From UBA1049 sp964522305 (GTDB taxonomy: Bacteria; Bacillota; Clostridia; Oscillospirales; CAG-382): a DNA stretch of 51,814 bases. The translations under genes were made by a program, and so were the position numbers. Numbering within the stretch: the stretch's first letter is position 1; every line of letters begins with the position of its first letter. The stretch lies in contig CAZFVM010000001.1 in NCBI GenBank assembly GCA_964522305.1, positions 1 to 51,814 of the forward strand, given 5' to 3'. Below are positions 17,395 to 27,274 of the stretch, piece after piece. Under the pieces are notes generated by a model, which was given only the letters and a program-made list of their open reading frames with translations, had not been told where the DNA came from and ran no database searches.

Positions 17395-20028
17395 TTACAG
17401 CTCGGTCAATGCCTTGGTGACTTTGTCGTACAAATCCTTGTATTTGTTGTATTTTTCCCGTTGCTCAGCGATTATAGGTTCCGGGGCTTTTGAGGTAAAC
17501 TGAGGGTTGCTCAGCTTTTTGTCTGCCCGCTCCATTTCTTGCTTTGCCACGAGTTGCTCTTTTTGCAGTCTAATGCGCTCTGCCTCGGTGTCTACTATAT
17601 CTGATTGGGGGATAAACACCCGAGCCCCCTCGGTGATGATATGGATATTGTTACCCTCCGGTGGAGAGGATACATATAAAACCTCTTGCGCTCCGGCAAG
17701 CTTAACGAAGAAATTCTCCTTGCCTTCATATACATCGGCCTTTTGGGGAAGGATATATAAGAGTGCCTTTCTTGAGGGGGGAACGTTCATCTCGGCCCTG
17801 CGGTTTCTTATCGCTCTTATGGTATCTATTATAAGTCGAAGGCCCTCTTCCTGTACGGGAAAATCCCAATTCTTTTGGCTCACAGGGTAACTGCCTAACA
17901 TGATGCTGCCCGTTGTGTTAGGCAAAGATTGCCATATCTCTTCGGTGACAAAGGGCATAAAGGGATGCAACAGCAAAAGGATGCCGGTAAGAACATGGGT
18001 TAAGGTGTTTTGTGCCGATTTGTTGGAGGGATCAGACTTATCAGACAGCCTGCCTTTGACCAACTCTATGTACCAATCGCAATATATATCCCAGGTAAAA
18101 TCATATAGCTTAGAAAGCCCGATACCAAGTTCATAACGATCCAAGTTATCTCGGACTTCCGGTATAAGCCGATTGTATTGAGAAATAAGCCACTTATCTT
18201 CGTCTTGCAGTGAATCGATGTCAATCTCCCCGGCACAGTCCTCGTCTATGTTCATCAGAACAAAACGGGCAGCGTTCCATAGCTTGTTGGCAAAGTTCCT
18301 CGCCGCTTCCACCTTTTCGGTGGAAAACCGCATGTCGTTGCCGGGACTGTTGCCGGAGATGAGAGAAAATCTCAAAGCATCGGCACCGTATAGGTCGATT
18401 ATCTCCAAGGGGTCCACCCCGTTGTCTAAGGATTTGGACATTTTTCGACCCAGATGGTCCCTTACAAGGCCGTGGATTAACACATCGGAAAAGGGCTTTT
18501 GCCCGGTGTATTCCAAGGCGGAGAATATCATTCTGGAAACCCAGAAGGTAATTATATCATAGCCGGTCACCAGTACCGTGGTGGGATAGAAATTCTTATA
18601 GTCCTCGGTGTCCTCGGGCCAGCCCAAAGTAGAAAAGGGCCATAATGCCGAGGAAAACCAGGTGTCTAAGGTGTCCGGGTCTTGGCGTAAGGGAGAGCTG
18701 CATTGGTCGCAGACCGGGGATTTTTCTCGAGTTACCACCACGGTGTCGCAATCGTCGCAATAAAAGGCGGGAATCCTGTGGCCCCACCACAGCTGGCGGG
18801 AGATACACCAATCCTTGATGTTTTCCATCCAATGGAGGTAGTTCTTGTCGAACCGCTCGGGTACAAAACGGACATCCCCGTTTTTGACTGCTTTTATGGC
18901 GGGCTTTGCCAAGGGTTGCATCTTTACGAACCACTGCAGTGAAGCGGTGGGTTCTATGGTGGTGTCACAGCGATAACATGCTCCGACATTGTGGTCATGG
19001 TCCTCGGTCATTACAAGAAACCCTTGGGATTCCAGATCCTTGACAATCTGTGCTCGGGCTTCATAACGGTCCATACCTGAATAAGGAGGGTAGTTTTCGG
19101 TTATCTTCGCGTCCTCGGTCATCATAACTTCCAAGGGAAGATTGTGACGCTGGCCCACCTCAAAGTCGTTGGGGTCGTGGGCGGGGGTTATCTTTACCAC
19201 CCCGGTTCCAAAGTCTTTTTCCACATAGTCGTCTGCGACTATGGGAATCTCTCTTCCCACCAAGGGTAATATAACGGTTTTGCCTATAAGGTGCTTGTAG
19301 CGGTCGTCCTCGGGGTTGACCGCCACTGCAGTATCCCCCAGCATGGTCTCGGGACGGGTGGTGGCAAGCTGAACATGTCCGCTTCCGTCGGTCAAGGGGT
19401 ATCTGATATGCCAGAAATGCCCTGCTTTGTCGCTGTATTCCACCTCGGCGTCCGAGATAGAAGTCAAACAGGTGGGGCACCAGTTTATTATCCTGACTCC
19501 GCGATATATAAGTCCCTTCTCATAAAGGCGGATAAAGACTTCTTCCACCGCCTTAGAGCAACCCTCGTCTAAGGTAAATCTTGTCCTGCTCCAGTCGCAG
19601 GAGGTACCTATCTTCTTGAGTTGCTCTATTATTCTTCCGCCATAAACTCGGTTCCATTCCCAGGCTCGGGTCAAAAACCCCTCCCGTCCCAAATCGTCCT
19701 TGGTTAACCCCTCTTTTTTCATGGAGTCTACTATTCGGGATTCGGTGGCTATGGAGGCATGGTCTGTCCCCGGCAACCAAAGGGTGTTGTACCCACACAT
19801 CCGCTTGTATCGGGTGAGGATATCCTGGAGGGCATTATCCAAAGCGTGCCCCATATGCAGTTGTCCCGTGATGTTGGGGGGAGGCATGACTATGGAAAAA
19901 TGAGGGTTTGACGCTTTTGCCGGGTCGGTGTCACTTGCGGGCTTGAAATAACCGCTGCTTTCCCACTCGGCATATATTCTGTCCTCAAACAATGAGGGGT
20001 CGTATTTTTTGTCCAGCTGCTTGCTCAT
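17395..20028 (-). CDS. valS: Valine--tRNA ligase
   Basis: ValS charges tRNA-Val in the cytosol. The 877 residues hold the class-I HIGH motif in PPPNITGQLHMGHALDN, an editing (CP1) domain, the KMSKS motif in GRKMSKSLDNGVDPL, an anticodon-binding domain (NRRAEMNVPPSRK) and the C-terminal coiled coil (ERIRLQKEQLVAKQEMERADKKL). ATG 20028 is used, with AAGGGA 11 nt upstream; this ribosome-binding site lies at the end of the DUF1015 gene, so the two are coupled. No T-box leader is visible upstream. Confidence 0.97.
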   Translation of the reverse strand: MSKQLDKKYDPSLFEDRIYAEWESSGYFKPASDTDPAKASNPHFSIVMPPPNITGQLHMGHALDNALQDILTRYKRMCGYNTLWLPGTDHASIATESRIVDSMKKEGLTKDDLGREGFLTRAWEWNRVYGGRIIEQLKKIGTSCDWSRTRFTLDEGCSKAVEEVFIRLYEKGLIYRGVRIINWCPTCLTSISDAEVEYSDKAGHFWHIRYPLTDGSGHVQLATTRPETMLGDTAVAVNPEDDRYKHLIGKTVILPLVGREIPIVADDYVEKDFGTGVVKITPAHDPNDFEVGQRHNLPLEVMMTEDAKITENYPPYSGMDRYEARAQIVKDLESQGFLVMTEDHDHNVGACYRCDTTIEPTASLQWFVKMQPLAKPAIKAVKNGDVRFVPERFDKNYLHWMENIKDWCISRQLWWGHRIPAFYCDDCDTVVVTREKSPVCDQCSSPLRQDPDTLDTWFSSALWPFSTLGWPEDTEDYKNFYPTTVLVTGYDIITFWVSRMIFSALEYTGQKPFSDVLIHGLVRDHLGRKMSKSLDNGVDPLEIIDLYGADALRFSLISGNSPGNDMRFSTEKVEAARNFANKLWNAARFVLMNIDEDCAGEIDIDSLQDEDKWLISQYNRLIPEVRDNLDRYELGIGLSKLYDFTWDIYCDWYIELVKGRLSDKSDPSNKSAQNTLTHVLTGILLLLHPFMPFVTEEIWQSLPNTTGSIMLGSYPVSQKNWDFPVQEEGLRLIIDTIRAIRNRRAEMNVPPSRKALLYILPQKADVYEGKENFFVKLAGAQEVLYVSSPPEGNNIHIITEGARVFIPQSDIVDTEAERIRLQKEQLVAKQEMERADKKLSNPQFTSKAPEPIIAEQREKYNKYKDLYDKVTKALTEL

Positions 20029-20044
20029 CTTTTTATATGTCCCT

Positions 20045-21307
20045 TCAATCAAGCTTGTTGATAATAAGTCCGGATTTTAGTTTTGGATAAAAATAGGTGC
20101 TCTTTTGGGGCATTTTGTCCCCGGCTTGAGCCACATTCTTTATCTCATGTATCTTGGTGGGGTTTATTATAAAGGACAGCACACACTCCCCGGATTTTAC
20201 CTTGTCGATCGCCTCTTGGGCAGATCGGGTATACCGAAGGTTTGTTTGTTTTGCCATGTTTTCTTTATCTATCCCCAGGGCTTTTTCCAGTATAAGGGTA
20301 TGGAGGGTGGTTACATCCAGCCTTGCATAGGCTTCGGACCTGTCTTTGTAGGTTATTTCGTCCACATGCTCTTTTGCAACAAGTAAAGTAAAGCCCTCGC
20401 CGCCATCATACATGGCAAAGGCGTGGCGGTGGGTGTATTGTCCGAGGGTTTCTTCTACCTCTGTAATATCCTTGTGTTCGGTGATGTAGAAGTCAGGCTC
20501 TATCTTTTTTAAGAGTTCTTCTTTGTCCACAGAAAGCCCGGTAATCAGTCGATGGGTGGGGAAAATAACCAACCCCTTGTCGTCCATGTCTACCAAGGTC
20601 ATCATAAGGTAATCCCCGGTAGTGCCTTCCAGAGATCCGGTAGATTCCAAGTGTTTTTTGTAGTTTAGTGCGGTTTCATACCGATGATGACCGTCGGCTA
20701 TGAATAATTGCTTGTCCGAGAAAGCGGCTTGTAGCCCGGAAATCATCTGTTCGTCGGTTATTTTCCACAGGGTGTGGGTAACCTCTTCTTCATCGGTGAA
20801 AGAATACAAAGGCGAGCTTTGGGTACCCTTGGACAATATCGGAGATATCTTGTTGTCCTCATCTAAATAAAGGGAATAAACCGAGGAGAAGTTGCAGTTT
20901 GTAGCGCTCATCAGGTTGAACCTGTCGGTCTTTGCCTTACTTAAGGTCTCCTCGTGGGGCAAAACCACTCTTTCGGAAAATTCATATAACTTTGTAAGGC
21001 AGATAAGTCCGGTAAAGACATATGCTTTGTCCTTGACAAAGAAGCTCTCGCGATAGACAAAAACCCCTTCTTCTTCGTCTCTTTGAAGTATGCCTGAGGA
21101 AATCCACTCTTGTAGCAAGGCACCCGCTTGTGCATATTTGTCTTCTCCCACGGGGAGTTCTAACTGTACATGATTGTAGGGGGAGCGTCGGATAAGAGCG
21201 AGTCGCTCTTCTTCATTTATGATGTCATAAGGAGGACATACATTGTCGGATATGTCCCCCGCTTTATTTGTAAATCTAAGAGCTTTTAAAGGTTTGATTT
21301 TTGCCAT
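20045..21307 (-). CDS. DUF1015 family protein
   Basis: This 420-residue soluble protein belongs to DUF1015: it begins MAKIKPLKALRFTNKAGDISDNVCPPYDIINEEE and contains the strongly conserved FIADGHHRYETALNYK. No transmembrane segment or secretion signal is seen. The family's function is unknown; conserved His and Arg residues suggest an enzyme or ligand-binding role. CGAGGGA precedes ATG 21307. It is the middle gene of a pcrA - DUF1015 - valS run. Confidence 0.88.
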   Translation of the reverse strand: MAKIKPLKALRFTNKAGDISDNVCPPYDIINEEERLALIRRSPYNHVQLELPVGEDKYAQAGALLQEWISSGILQRDEEEGVFVYRESFFVKDKAYVFTGLICLTKLYEFSERVVLPHEETLSKAKTDRFNLMSATNCNFSSVYSLYLDEDNKISPILSKGTQSSPLYSFTDEEEVTHTLWKITDEQMISGLQAAFSDKQLFIADGHHRYETALNYKKHLESTGSLEGTTGDYLMMTLVDMDDKGLVIFPTHRLITGLSVDKEELLKKIEPDFYITEHKDITEVEETLGQYTHRHAFAMYDGGEGFTLLVAKEHVDEITYKDRSEAYARLDVTTLHTLILEKALGIDKENMAKQTNLRYTRSAQEAIDKVKSGECVLSFIINPTKIHEIKNVAQAGDKMPQKSTYFYPKLKSGLIINKLD

Positions 21308-21350
21308 AGTTATCCCTCGTAATATATAAAAATTTTGTTAAACAATGTTT

Positions 21351-23720
21351 TTATGCCTTCTCCAGCCTGGCATAGGTCCCCATCAGTCGCTTGACCGAGC
21401 CGTCCGAGAACTCTACTTCGTACAGGATGTCTCCACCCATCTTCTGAGCGGACACAACAACCCCGTCCCCTAACATGGGGTGGGTTACCTTCGCTCCGGC
21501 GTCAAAGAACTCCGAAGAGGATTCTGTCTCTGTGGGCTGGCCCCTCTCTATGTTCTGGATAAAGGAGGCTTTGGATTTGTCAAACTTCTTCTTCGCTTCG
21601 CTGACCGTTCCCGTGGAGGCGATGGGTTTTGCGTCTATAATCTTGTTTTCTGCGGGAATCTCGTTGGCAAACCTGGATAGCCTGTTGGAAGAGGTCCTGC
21701 CATATAAAAGTCGGGTACGGGTGTGAAGTATAATCACCCGTTCTTGCGCTCTGGTGATTGCGACATAAGCCAACCTTCGTTCTTCCTCGATTGACCTTTC
21801 TCCCTCCTCTATAGATTGGGAGGTAGGAAAGAGGTTTTCTTCAAACCCGGTGATAAACACGACCGGAAACTCCAACCCCTTTGCAGAATGTATGGTCATT
21901 AAATTAACGGCATTGGCGTCGCTGTCATAATTATCTATATCGCTCACCAGTGCCACTTCCTCCAAGAAAGCGGAAAGAGAGGGGTCTTCGGCTTGGGTTT
22001 CGTAAGTTACCCCCGAGGATATAAGCTCTTCTACATTATCTGCCCGGTCCGAGTTTTCCTCGGATTCTTCCAGCATTTCTTTGTACTTGGTCCTTATAAT
22101 GGTTTCGGAGATGACCTCGGAAACCTTGGCAGTTGCGGATAGCTCTCGCAACCCTTCGATAAGGCTTGCAAATGCCTTAAGCCTTGCCAGTGCCTTTGAC
22201 AACTCCGGATAATTCTTGGCGTTTGTTACTACATTGAATAACGAGACACCTTCTCTTTGAGCAATCTCGTCGATTAGCGCTAAGGTGGTAGTCCCTATCT
22301 GACGGCGAGGGGTGTTGATAATTCTGCGGAACCTGACATCGTCGTCGGGGTTGTTGACCAAGGATAGATATGCCAAAATATCTTTGATTTCTTTGCGCTC
22401 ATAAAACCTGACCCCGCCAAAGATTCGATAGGGGATACGGTTCTTTGATATAATGGTCTCCAAGGAGTTAGATTGAGAGTTAAGCCTGTACAATACTGCG
22501 AAGTCCTTGTATTTGTTCTTATGAGAATTGACTGCTTTGCGGATATACTCCATTATGTAGGTAGCTTCACCGCTGTGGGTGGACTCTTGCTTTATCAGTA
22601 TGGGTTCGCCCTCTTCTTTATCGCACCACAAGTTCTTCTCTCGCCTGCCGGTGTTGTGCTTGATAAGCCCGTTGGCAGCAGCCAAAATATTGCCGGTAGA
22701 ACGATAGTTTTGTTCCAGACGAATCACTTTGGCAGAGTCGTAGGCTTTGTCAAAATTAAGGATGTTCTCTATGGTTGCCCCTCTGAAGGCATAAATGCTC
22801 TGGTCGTCGTCTCCGACAACACAGACGTTTTGCTTCTTACCGCCCAACAGGTGTATAAGATCGCTTTGGGAGGGGTTGGTATCCTGGAACTCGTCCACCA
22901 ATATATAGTTAAACTGCTGTTGATATCTCTTTAATACCTCCGGGTGCCTCTTGAATAGCAATAATGTCAGCAAAATTATATCATCAAAATCCAGAGCATT
23001 GGCAAGACGCAGCCTTGCCTGGTATTCGTTATATAGCCTCGAAACCCTCAACTTAAGCTGGTCTTTACCCACTGTGTCGGCATAATCCTCCGGAAACAAC
23101 CCTTCTTCTTTTGCCCGGGAGATTCGCTTTAGAGCGTCCACCGGTGATGGGAGACCGTTTTCCATATTAAGGTGCTTGGCGCTCTCGGTAATAAGCTTCT
23201 TTGAGTCATCGGTATCATATATGGTAAAGCTGTTGTTATAACCCAAAAGGTTGATATGTCTTCTCAAAATCCTGACACATATCGAATGGAAGGTACCCGC
23301 CCATATATCCGTCGCTGATTCCCCCAACAAGTTCGCCAGTCGTTCTTTGAACTCGTTGGCAGCCTTGTTGGTAAAGGTTATGCAAAGCACTTCATGGGGC
23401 TTTGCGGGGTTGACGGCGGTCTTTAGTAAAAACTCTTTGACACGGCCCTCGTCGTCGCTGTCCCTTGCCTCTTTTGCCAGCTGCAACAACTCGGGAGAGT
23501 ACATATCGCCACCGCCAAAATAAGCGTCTCCGAAGTTTATTATCTGGGCTATTCTGTTAACCAAAACAGTGGTTTTGCCGCTGCCCGCTCCGGCGATGAC
23601 CAATAAAGGTCCCATAACCGAAAAAACAGCTTTACGCTGCATGGGGTTTAGATGTTGGTAGTGCCGGTCAAACAGTTCTGTCTTGATAATTGCGTACTCT
23701 TCTTTGCTCAAATTTTTCAC
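21351..23720 (-). CDS. pcrA: ATP-dependent DNA helicase PcrA/UvrD
   Basis: PcrA is a superfamily-1A 3'-5' helicase in repair and rolling-circle replication. The 789 residues include Q-motif LNPMQRKAV, Walker A GAGSGKTT, ADYFGG-like 1B region, motif II VDEFQDTN, motif III VGDDDQSIYAFRGA, motif IV LEQNYRST, motif V IHSAKGLEFPVVFI and motif VI YVAITRAQERV. A short C-terminal domain (GAKVTHPMLGDGVVVS) is the Tudor-like tail of Bacillota PcrA. The start is GTG 23720, with a modest AGAAAAGA upstream. Confidence 0.96.
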   Translation of the reverse strand: MKNLSKEEYAIIKTELFDRHYQHLNPMQRKAVFSVMGPLLVIAGAGSGKTTVLVNRIAQIINFGDAYFGGGDMYSPELLQLAKEARDSDDEGRVKEFLLKTAVNPAKPHEVLCITFTNKAANEFKERLANLLGESATDIWAGTFHSICVRILRRHINLLGYNNSFTIYDTDDSKKLITESAKHLNMENGLPSPVDALKRISRAKEEGLFPEDYADTVGKDQLKLRVSRLYNEYQARLRLANALDFDDIILLTLLLFKRHPEVLKRYQQQFNYILVDEFQDTNPSQSDLIHLLGGKKQNVCVVGDDDQSIYAFRGATIENILNFDKAYDSAKVIRLEQNYRSTGNILAAANGLIKHNTGRREKNLWCDKEEGEPILIKQESTHSGEATYIMEYIRKAVNSHKNKYKDFAVLYRLNSQSNSLETIISKNRIPYRIFGGVRFYERKEIKDILAYLSLVNNPDDDVRFRRIINTPRRQIGTTTLALIDEIAQREGVSLFNVVTNAKNYPELSKALARLKAFASLIEGLRELSATAKVSEVISETIIRTKYKEMLEESEENSDRADNVEELISSGVTYETQAEDPSLSAFLEEVALVSDIDNYDSDANAVNLMTIHSAKGLEFPVVFITGFEENLFPTSQSIEEGERSIEEERRLAYVAITRAQERVIILHTRTRLLYGRTSSNRLSRFANEIPAENKIIDAKPIASTGTVSEAKKKFDKSKASFIQNIERGQPTETESSSEFFDAGAKVTHPMLGDGVVVSAQKMGGDILYEVEFSDGSVKRLMGTYARLEKA

Positions 23721-23734
23721 ATCTTTTCTTTTTG

Positions 23735-23749
23735 ATAACTGTCAGTTAT
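23735..23749. promoter_or_regulatory. Perfect palindrome in the pcrA leader
   Basis: ATAACTG (23735-23741), one central base, CAGTTAT (23743-23749). It lies between the pcrA promoter and its GTG, about 15-30 nt into the predicted transcript. It could bind a regulator. It does not match the Bacillus LexA box pattern. Confidence 0.4.
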
Positions 23750-23770
23750 TTCTTTTTGTGATCTATTACA

Positions 23771-23799
23771 GTATACATCAAACCCGAGATAATTGCAAG
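23771..23799 (-). promoter_or_regulatory. Promoter of pcrA-DUF1015-valS
   Basis: TTGCAA (23799-23794), 17 bp, TATACT (23776-23771) on the minus strand. Predicted start of transcription is about 45 nt upstream of the pcrA GTG. Confidence 0.6.
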
Positions 23800-23877
23800 G
23801 AAAAGACACTTATGTCTCGGTAGCGGCTCTGCAGATTTTTTACCCCTCCGTTCCTTTGTGGTCATATGCCCTTTTTG

Positions 23878-23906
23878 TTGACATATAGGGGAAAATACTA
23901 TAAAAT
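23878..23906 (+). promoter_or_regulatory. Promoter of the dockerin protein gene
   Basis: TTGACA (23878-23883), 17 bp, TAAAAT (23901-23906). It is about 40 nt upstream of the AGGGAG ribosome-binding site and the ATG at 23953, divergent from the pcrA promoter. Confidence 0.65.
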
Positions 23907-23952
23907 AAAAATAATGTATTTATCTAAGAGAAAAAGATTAGGGAGAAAAAAC

Positions 23953-26505
23953 ATGTTTAAATTCCGTCCTCTGGCATTGTTGATAGTTCTGGCATTAATC
24001 CTTGCAAACCCCGTGTTTGGTGGTGCATATGGCAGTGAAGACCACAAGCTTACCATAACCCACATAGACACCAATTGCACCGAAGAAGGGGCAGCCATAA
24101 TTCTGACTCCGGATATGGGAGAGACTGTGGGAGCAATTTCATCTTTTGAATGGTGGTTTTTGACAGTGTTCGACTGGGACAGCAACCAAAGCTGTTATAA
24201 GCTGATAGAAAAACATATTGCAGTTCAGACCAATAAGAGCAATGTGGTTATCCCGAAAAACGGTTTTGTATATGCCTCAAACCATGGTAACAATTATCCG
24301 CAGTTATATAAGGACACGGGTAATTCGGCTTTTGCCGACAAACCTAATTACAAGAACAAGCCGGTTTTGGATTCCTTGGATTACCTTGAGTCGGGTGATA
24401 TACCCGTTGGAGCCAAGGCATATCTGTATAACACCGATATAAAAAACAAGAGTATATCCAATAACGGCGCCAATTGGTATGAAGAAGGCTATGTTTCGGA
24501 TTCTTTTATCAAGATAGGCGAACCGGAGGCGACGGGAACCCCTTATAACCCCGAGGAGGCGCAGGAAATATTGTTTAAGATTAACTTAGGAATAACTCAC
24601 AACAATACCGACGGGATTGCCAACAACATGTCCATACTCTTTGATGATACCTACGGAAAAGATATTCAATCAAAGGGTAGCCAACGTTATGGCTGGTGGA
24701 AGACCGCGACCTTTGAGTGGGACGAGAAAGAGGATGTATATGTTGTAACCTCCTTATCGTTAAAGTTAGGTCAAGAAAACAGAAAACAACCCCTTATTCC
24801 GGACAAAGGATTTGTTCTGGCAGTTTGCACCGGAGGCCCGATTGCAGATATGACCTCCAACAACTTAGATAAAGTAAAAATAGGACAAAAGGCATATCTG
24901 TACAAATCTGAGCAAAGCGGAAGTTTTGATGCGATAACTATAAACCTTCCCGAGGAGTCAAGGCAGGAGTATCGACCGGATTTCGGCGCTACACGCTTGG
25001 AAGTTCCGGAGCTTATAGATATGGATTCGGATAGTACAATAGTCGGGGAAAAAGAGATTAAGGTAAGTTGGAACCCGGTTGCGGGAGCAGAGAAATATTA
25101 TGTTGCTTTTAGCGATATTACCTTCAATTCCGACAGCTTGATATTATCCAGAGCACATTCCTCAGCTACCGGTTTTACTATTGATAAGAAAATGGTTTCT
25201 ATAGGCAAGACCTATAATCTTAGCATATATGCCACTGCTCCGGGGAAAGAGTCTTCCAGGATATTGTCCTGCAAAATATCCATAATTAGTCAGGAAGCGG
25301 CTACAAGCAACATTCGAACCAAAAAGATAGTTGCCTTTGGGGATTCTATTACCGCTCGGACCGGATGGGTGGATATGCTGGGAGGCAGGTTTGGTGCCGG
25401 CATTATCAACTCCGGTGTGGGGGGCCAATCCGCCGATGCCGGCAGGGCGAGATTTGATCAGGATGTTCTTGCTCATAATCCGGACATAGTGATAATCAAC
25501 TTTGGGATGAACGACCAAGCCCATGTTATAGCCCAAAACCGTTCCAACAAGTCATTGAAGGACTACACCAATCACTTAGAGTACTTTGCAAAGACCTTGA
25601 CAGACAACAACATCGAGGTTCTCTTTGTTACTCCTAACAAGGTATTGACCCAGACGGGATATTACACCCCCGGGGCTTATGGCCTTGATTATGGAACAGA
25701 CAACATGTTGGATTTCTGCAACGCCATGAGGGAAGTCGCACAAAAATACGGCTGTGGTCTGGTAGATATTAACTATAACAACTCTCTGGGTAATCTGGCG
25801 GAATTTGTCGCCGCCGGAGACGGAATCCATCCGTCGGAGAAGGGTCACGAGGGCTATGCCCAAATGATTGGGGATTATCTTGTTGCTTTGTACGACAACA
25901 AGGATGCATCTTTTGTAGAAATAGAATACAAAGACACAGAGGGCGAAGCCATAACCTCTTCCGTTACCCTCAAAGGAGCAAAAGGCTCAAAAATGTTAAT
26001 CCCGCCTCTGCCTATAGAAGGATATGTTAGTCAAGACGAGACCGTCGCTTACACCTTTGTTGAAGGTGGCGGCAAGGTTACCTTTGTATACTCCCTTACA
26101 TCCAATAGCATTACCTTAAAGCCGGACAGTGAGTACAAAATCCAAGACGGATATCTTCATATCAATAAAGAAAAGACTACAGAGTCCGACTTGTTATCCA
26201 ATATTATAAATACAAATGTCAATCTTCAGGCATTTGTCGGCACTGTAATAGGAACCGGCAGTATACTGACCCTACCCGGCGAACAGGGCTACGAGTTGGA
26301 GGTAGTCCTAAAGGGGGACGCCAACGGAGACGGCAGTGTAGACGCCAAGGACTTTTTGTTTATAAAGCGGCACTTTTTGCAGACCTATGATTTGACAGGT
26401 GGATTTTTTCTTGCCGGGGATGTGGACGATAACGGCAAAATAAACGCCTCGGATTACCTGAGGATTAAGCGTCATTTTCTCCAAACCTTTAATATATACG
26501 AATAA
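23953..26505 (+). CDS. Secreted SGNH/GDSL hydrolase with C-terminal dockerin
   Basis: This is an 850-residue exported protein. Residues 1-25 are a signal peptide (FKFRPLALLIVLALILANPVFG). Two copies of an unrecognised domain follow (about 33-195 and 203-330), sharing WW-x4-FxWD, a following IPxxGFV and a KAYLY end; W67-W68 and W248-W249 correspond. A fibronectin-III-like domain occupies about 350-450. The SGNH esterase domain has IVAFGDSIT (Ser465) and DGIHPSEKGH (Asp623, His626). A MucBP-like segment lies at 653-716. Residues 788-850 are a type-I dockerin with two calcium loops (GDANGDGSVDAKD, GDVDDNGKINASD). It probably deacylates a polysaccharide or glycan outside the cell. ATG 23953 is chosen for the signal peptide and AGGGAG. 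Confidence 0.85.
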   Translation: MFKFRPLALLIVLALILANPVFGGAYGSEDHKLTITHIDTNCTEEGAAIILTPDMGETVGAISSFEWWFLTVFDWDSNQSCYKLIEKHIAVQTNKSNVVIPKNGFVYASNHGNNYPQLYKDTGNSAFADKPNYKNKPVLDSLDYLESGDIPVGAKAYLYNTDIKNKSISNNGANWYEEGYVSDSFIKIGEPEATGTPYNPEEAQEILFKINLGITHNNTDGIANNMSILFDDTYGKDIQSKGSQRYGWWKTATFEWDEKEDVYVVTSLSLKLGQENRKQPLIPDKGFVLAVCTGGPIADMTSNNLDKVKIGQKAYLYKSEQSGSFDAITINLPEESRQEYRPDFGATRLEVPELIDMDSDSTIVGEKEIKVSWNPVAGAEKYYVAFSDITFNSDSLILSRAHSSATGFTIDKKMVSIGKTYNLSIYATAPGKESSRILSCKISIISQEAATSNIRTKKIVAFGDSITARTGWVDMLGGRFGAGIINSGVGGQSADAGRARFDQDVLAHNPDIVIINFGMNDQAHVIAQNRSNKSLKDYTNHLEYFAKTLTDNNIEVLFVTPNKVLTQTGYYTPGAYGLDYGTDNMLDFCNAMREVAQKYGCGLVDINYNNSLGNLAEFVAAGDGIHPSEKGHEGYAQMIGDYLVALYDNKDASFVEIEYKDTEGEAITSSVTLKGAKGSKMLIPPLPIEGYVSQDETVAYTFVEGGGKVTFVYSLTSNSITLKPDSEYKIQDGYLHINKEKTTESDLLSNIINTNVNLQAFVGTVIGTGSILTLPGEQGYELEVVLKGDANGDGSVDAKDFLFIKRHFLQTYDLTGGFFLAGDVDDNGKINASDYLRIKRHFLQTFNIYE

Positions 26506-26524
26506 CAGCAAAAAAGGACTCTCT

Positions 26525-27223
26525 ATGGGAAACACAAAGCCCCAAGCCCAGTACATAGGTCACAGGAAAAGACTGAAAGAGCGGTTTTTATCCGACCCCA
26601 TGGGACAAAGCGAAGAGGAATTGTTAGAACTCTTGCTGACTTACGCTCTCCCGAGAAAGGATACTCGGCAGATAGCCGTCGAGTTAATCAAAGCTTTTGG
26701 TGACATATCCGGTGTGCTCCAAGCGTCGGAAAAGGACCTTATAAAACACAGCGGGATAAAAGAGCACTCGGTCGTATTGATAAAACTCGTGTCCGAGGTG
26801 TATGCCAGATTAAGTGCAAAACAAGAGGACAATCCCCCGTCTTTTTATGACTACAAGGTGGCGACGGGTTACTTGACAAAGCTGTTTGAGGGCAAAGAAA
26901 AGGAATATGTAGCAGTGGTCTGTATTGATGAACGAGGTCAACTGCTGGAAGGGAAGATATTGGGGGAGGGGAACATCAACTCGGTGACATTTTCCATAAG
27001 GGGAATAACCGAAGCTGCTATCAAAAACAACTGCAGAAATGTGATAATCTCCCACAATCACCCCCGGGGCAGAGCTATACCCTCCGATGAGGACATCAAC
27101 ACCACCCAACGGATAGCGGCGGCTTTGAGGATGAACGACATAACCCTGCGGGAGCACTATATAGTGGCGGGGGAGGATTGCACCCCTATTGTAAAGAACA
27201 TGCCGGAGCGTTACGGCGTATAA
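26525..27223 (+). CDS. radC: RadC family JAB/MPN-domain protein
   Basis: This 232-residue RadC protein has N-terminal helix-hairpin-helix-like segments (about 20-90) and a C-terminal JAMM-type domain with the metal motif ISHNHPRGRAIPSDED. Despite its name, a repair role is not proven for the family; JAMM proteins are metallohydrolases. AAGGACT lies before ATG 26525. It starts 19 bp after the dockerin gene, so it probably shares its transcript, an unusual pairing. Confidence 0.92.
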   Translation: MGNTKPQAQYIGHRKRLKERFLSDPMGQSEEELLELLLTYALPRKDTRQIAVELIKAFGDISGVLQASEKDLIKHSGIKEHSVVLIKLVSEVYARLSAKQEDNPPSFYDYKVATGYLTKLFEGKEKEYVAVVCIDERGQLLEGKILGEGNINSVTFSIRGITEAAIKNNCRNVIISHNHPRGRAIPSDEDINTTQRIAAALRMNDITLREHYIVAGEDCTPIVKNMPERYGV

Positions 27224-27274
27224 AACGAGCGAAATAAACAGTAACACAAACAGATTTTTTTAAAAACAAGACTT

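Noticed and set aside
23735..23749. LexA (SOS) box at pcrA
   Set aside because: The half-sites do not match GAAC-N4-GTTC; it is kept only as an unassigned palindrome.
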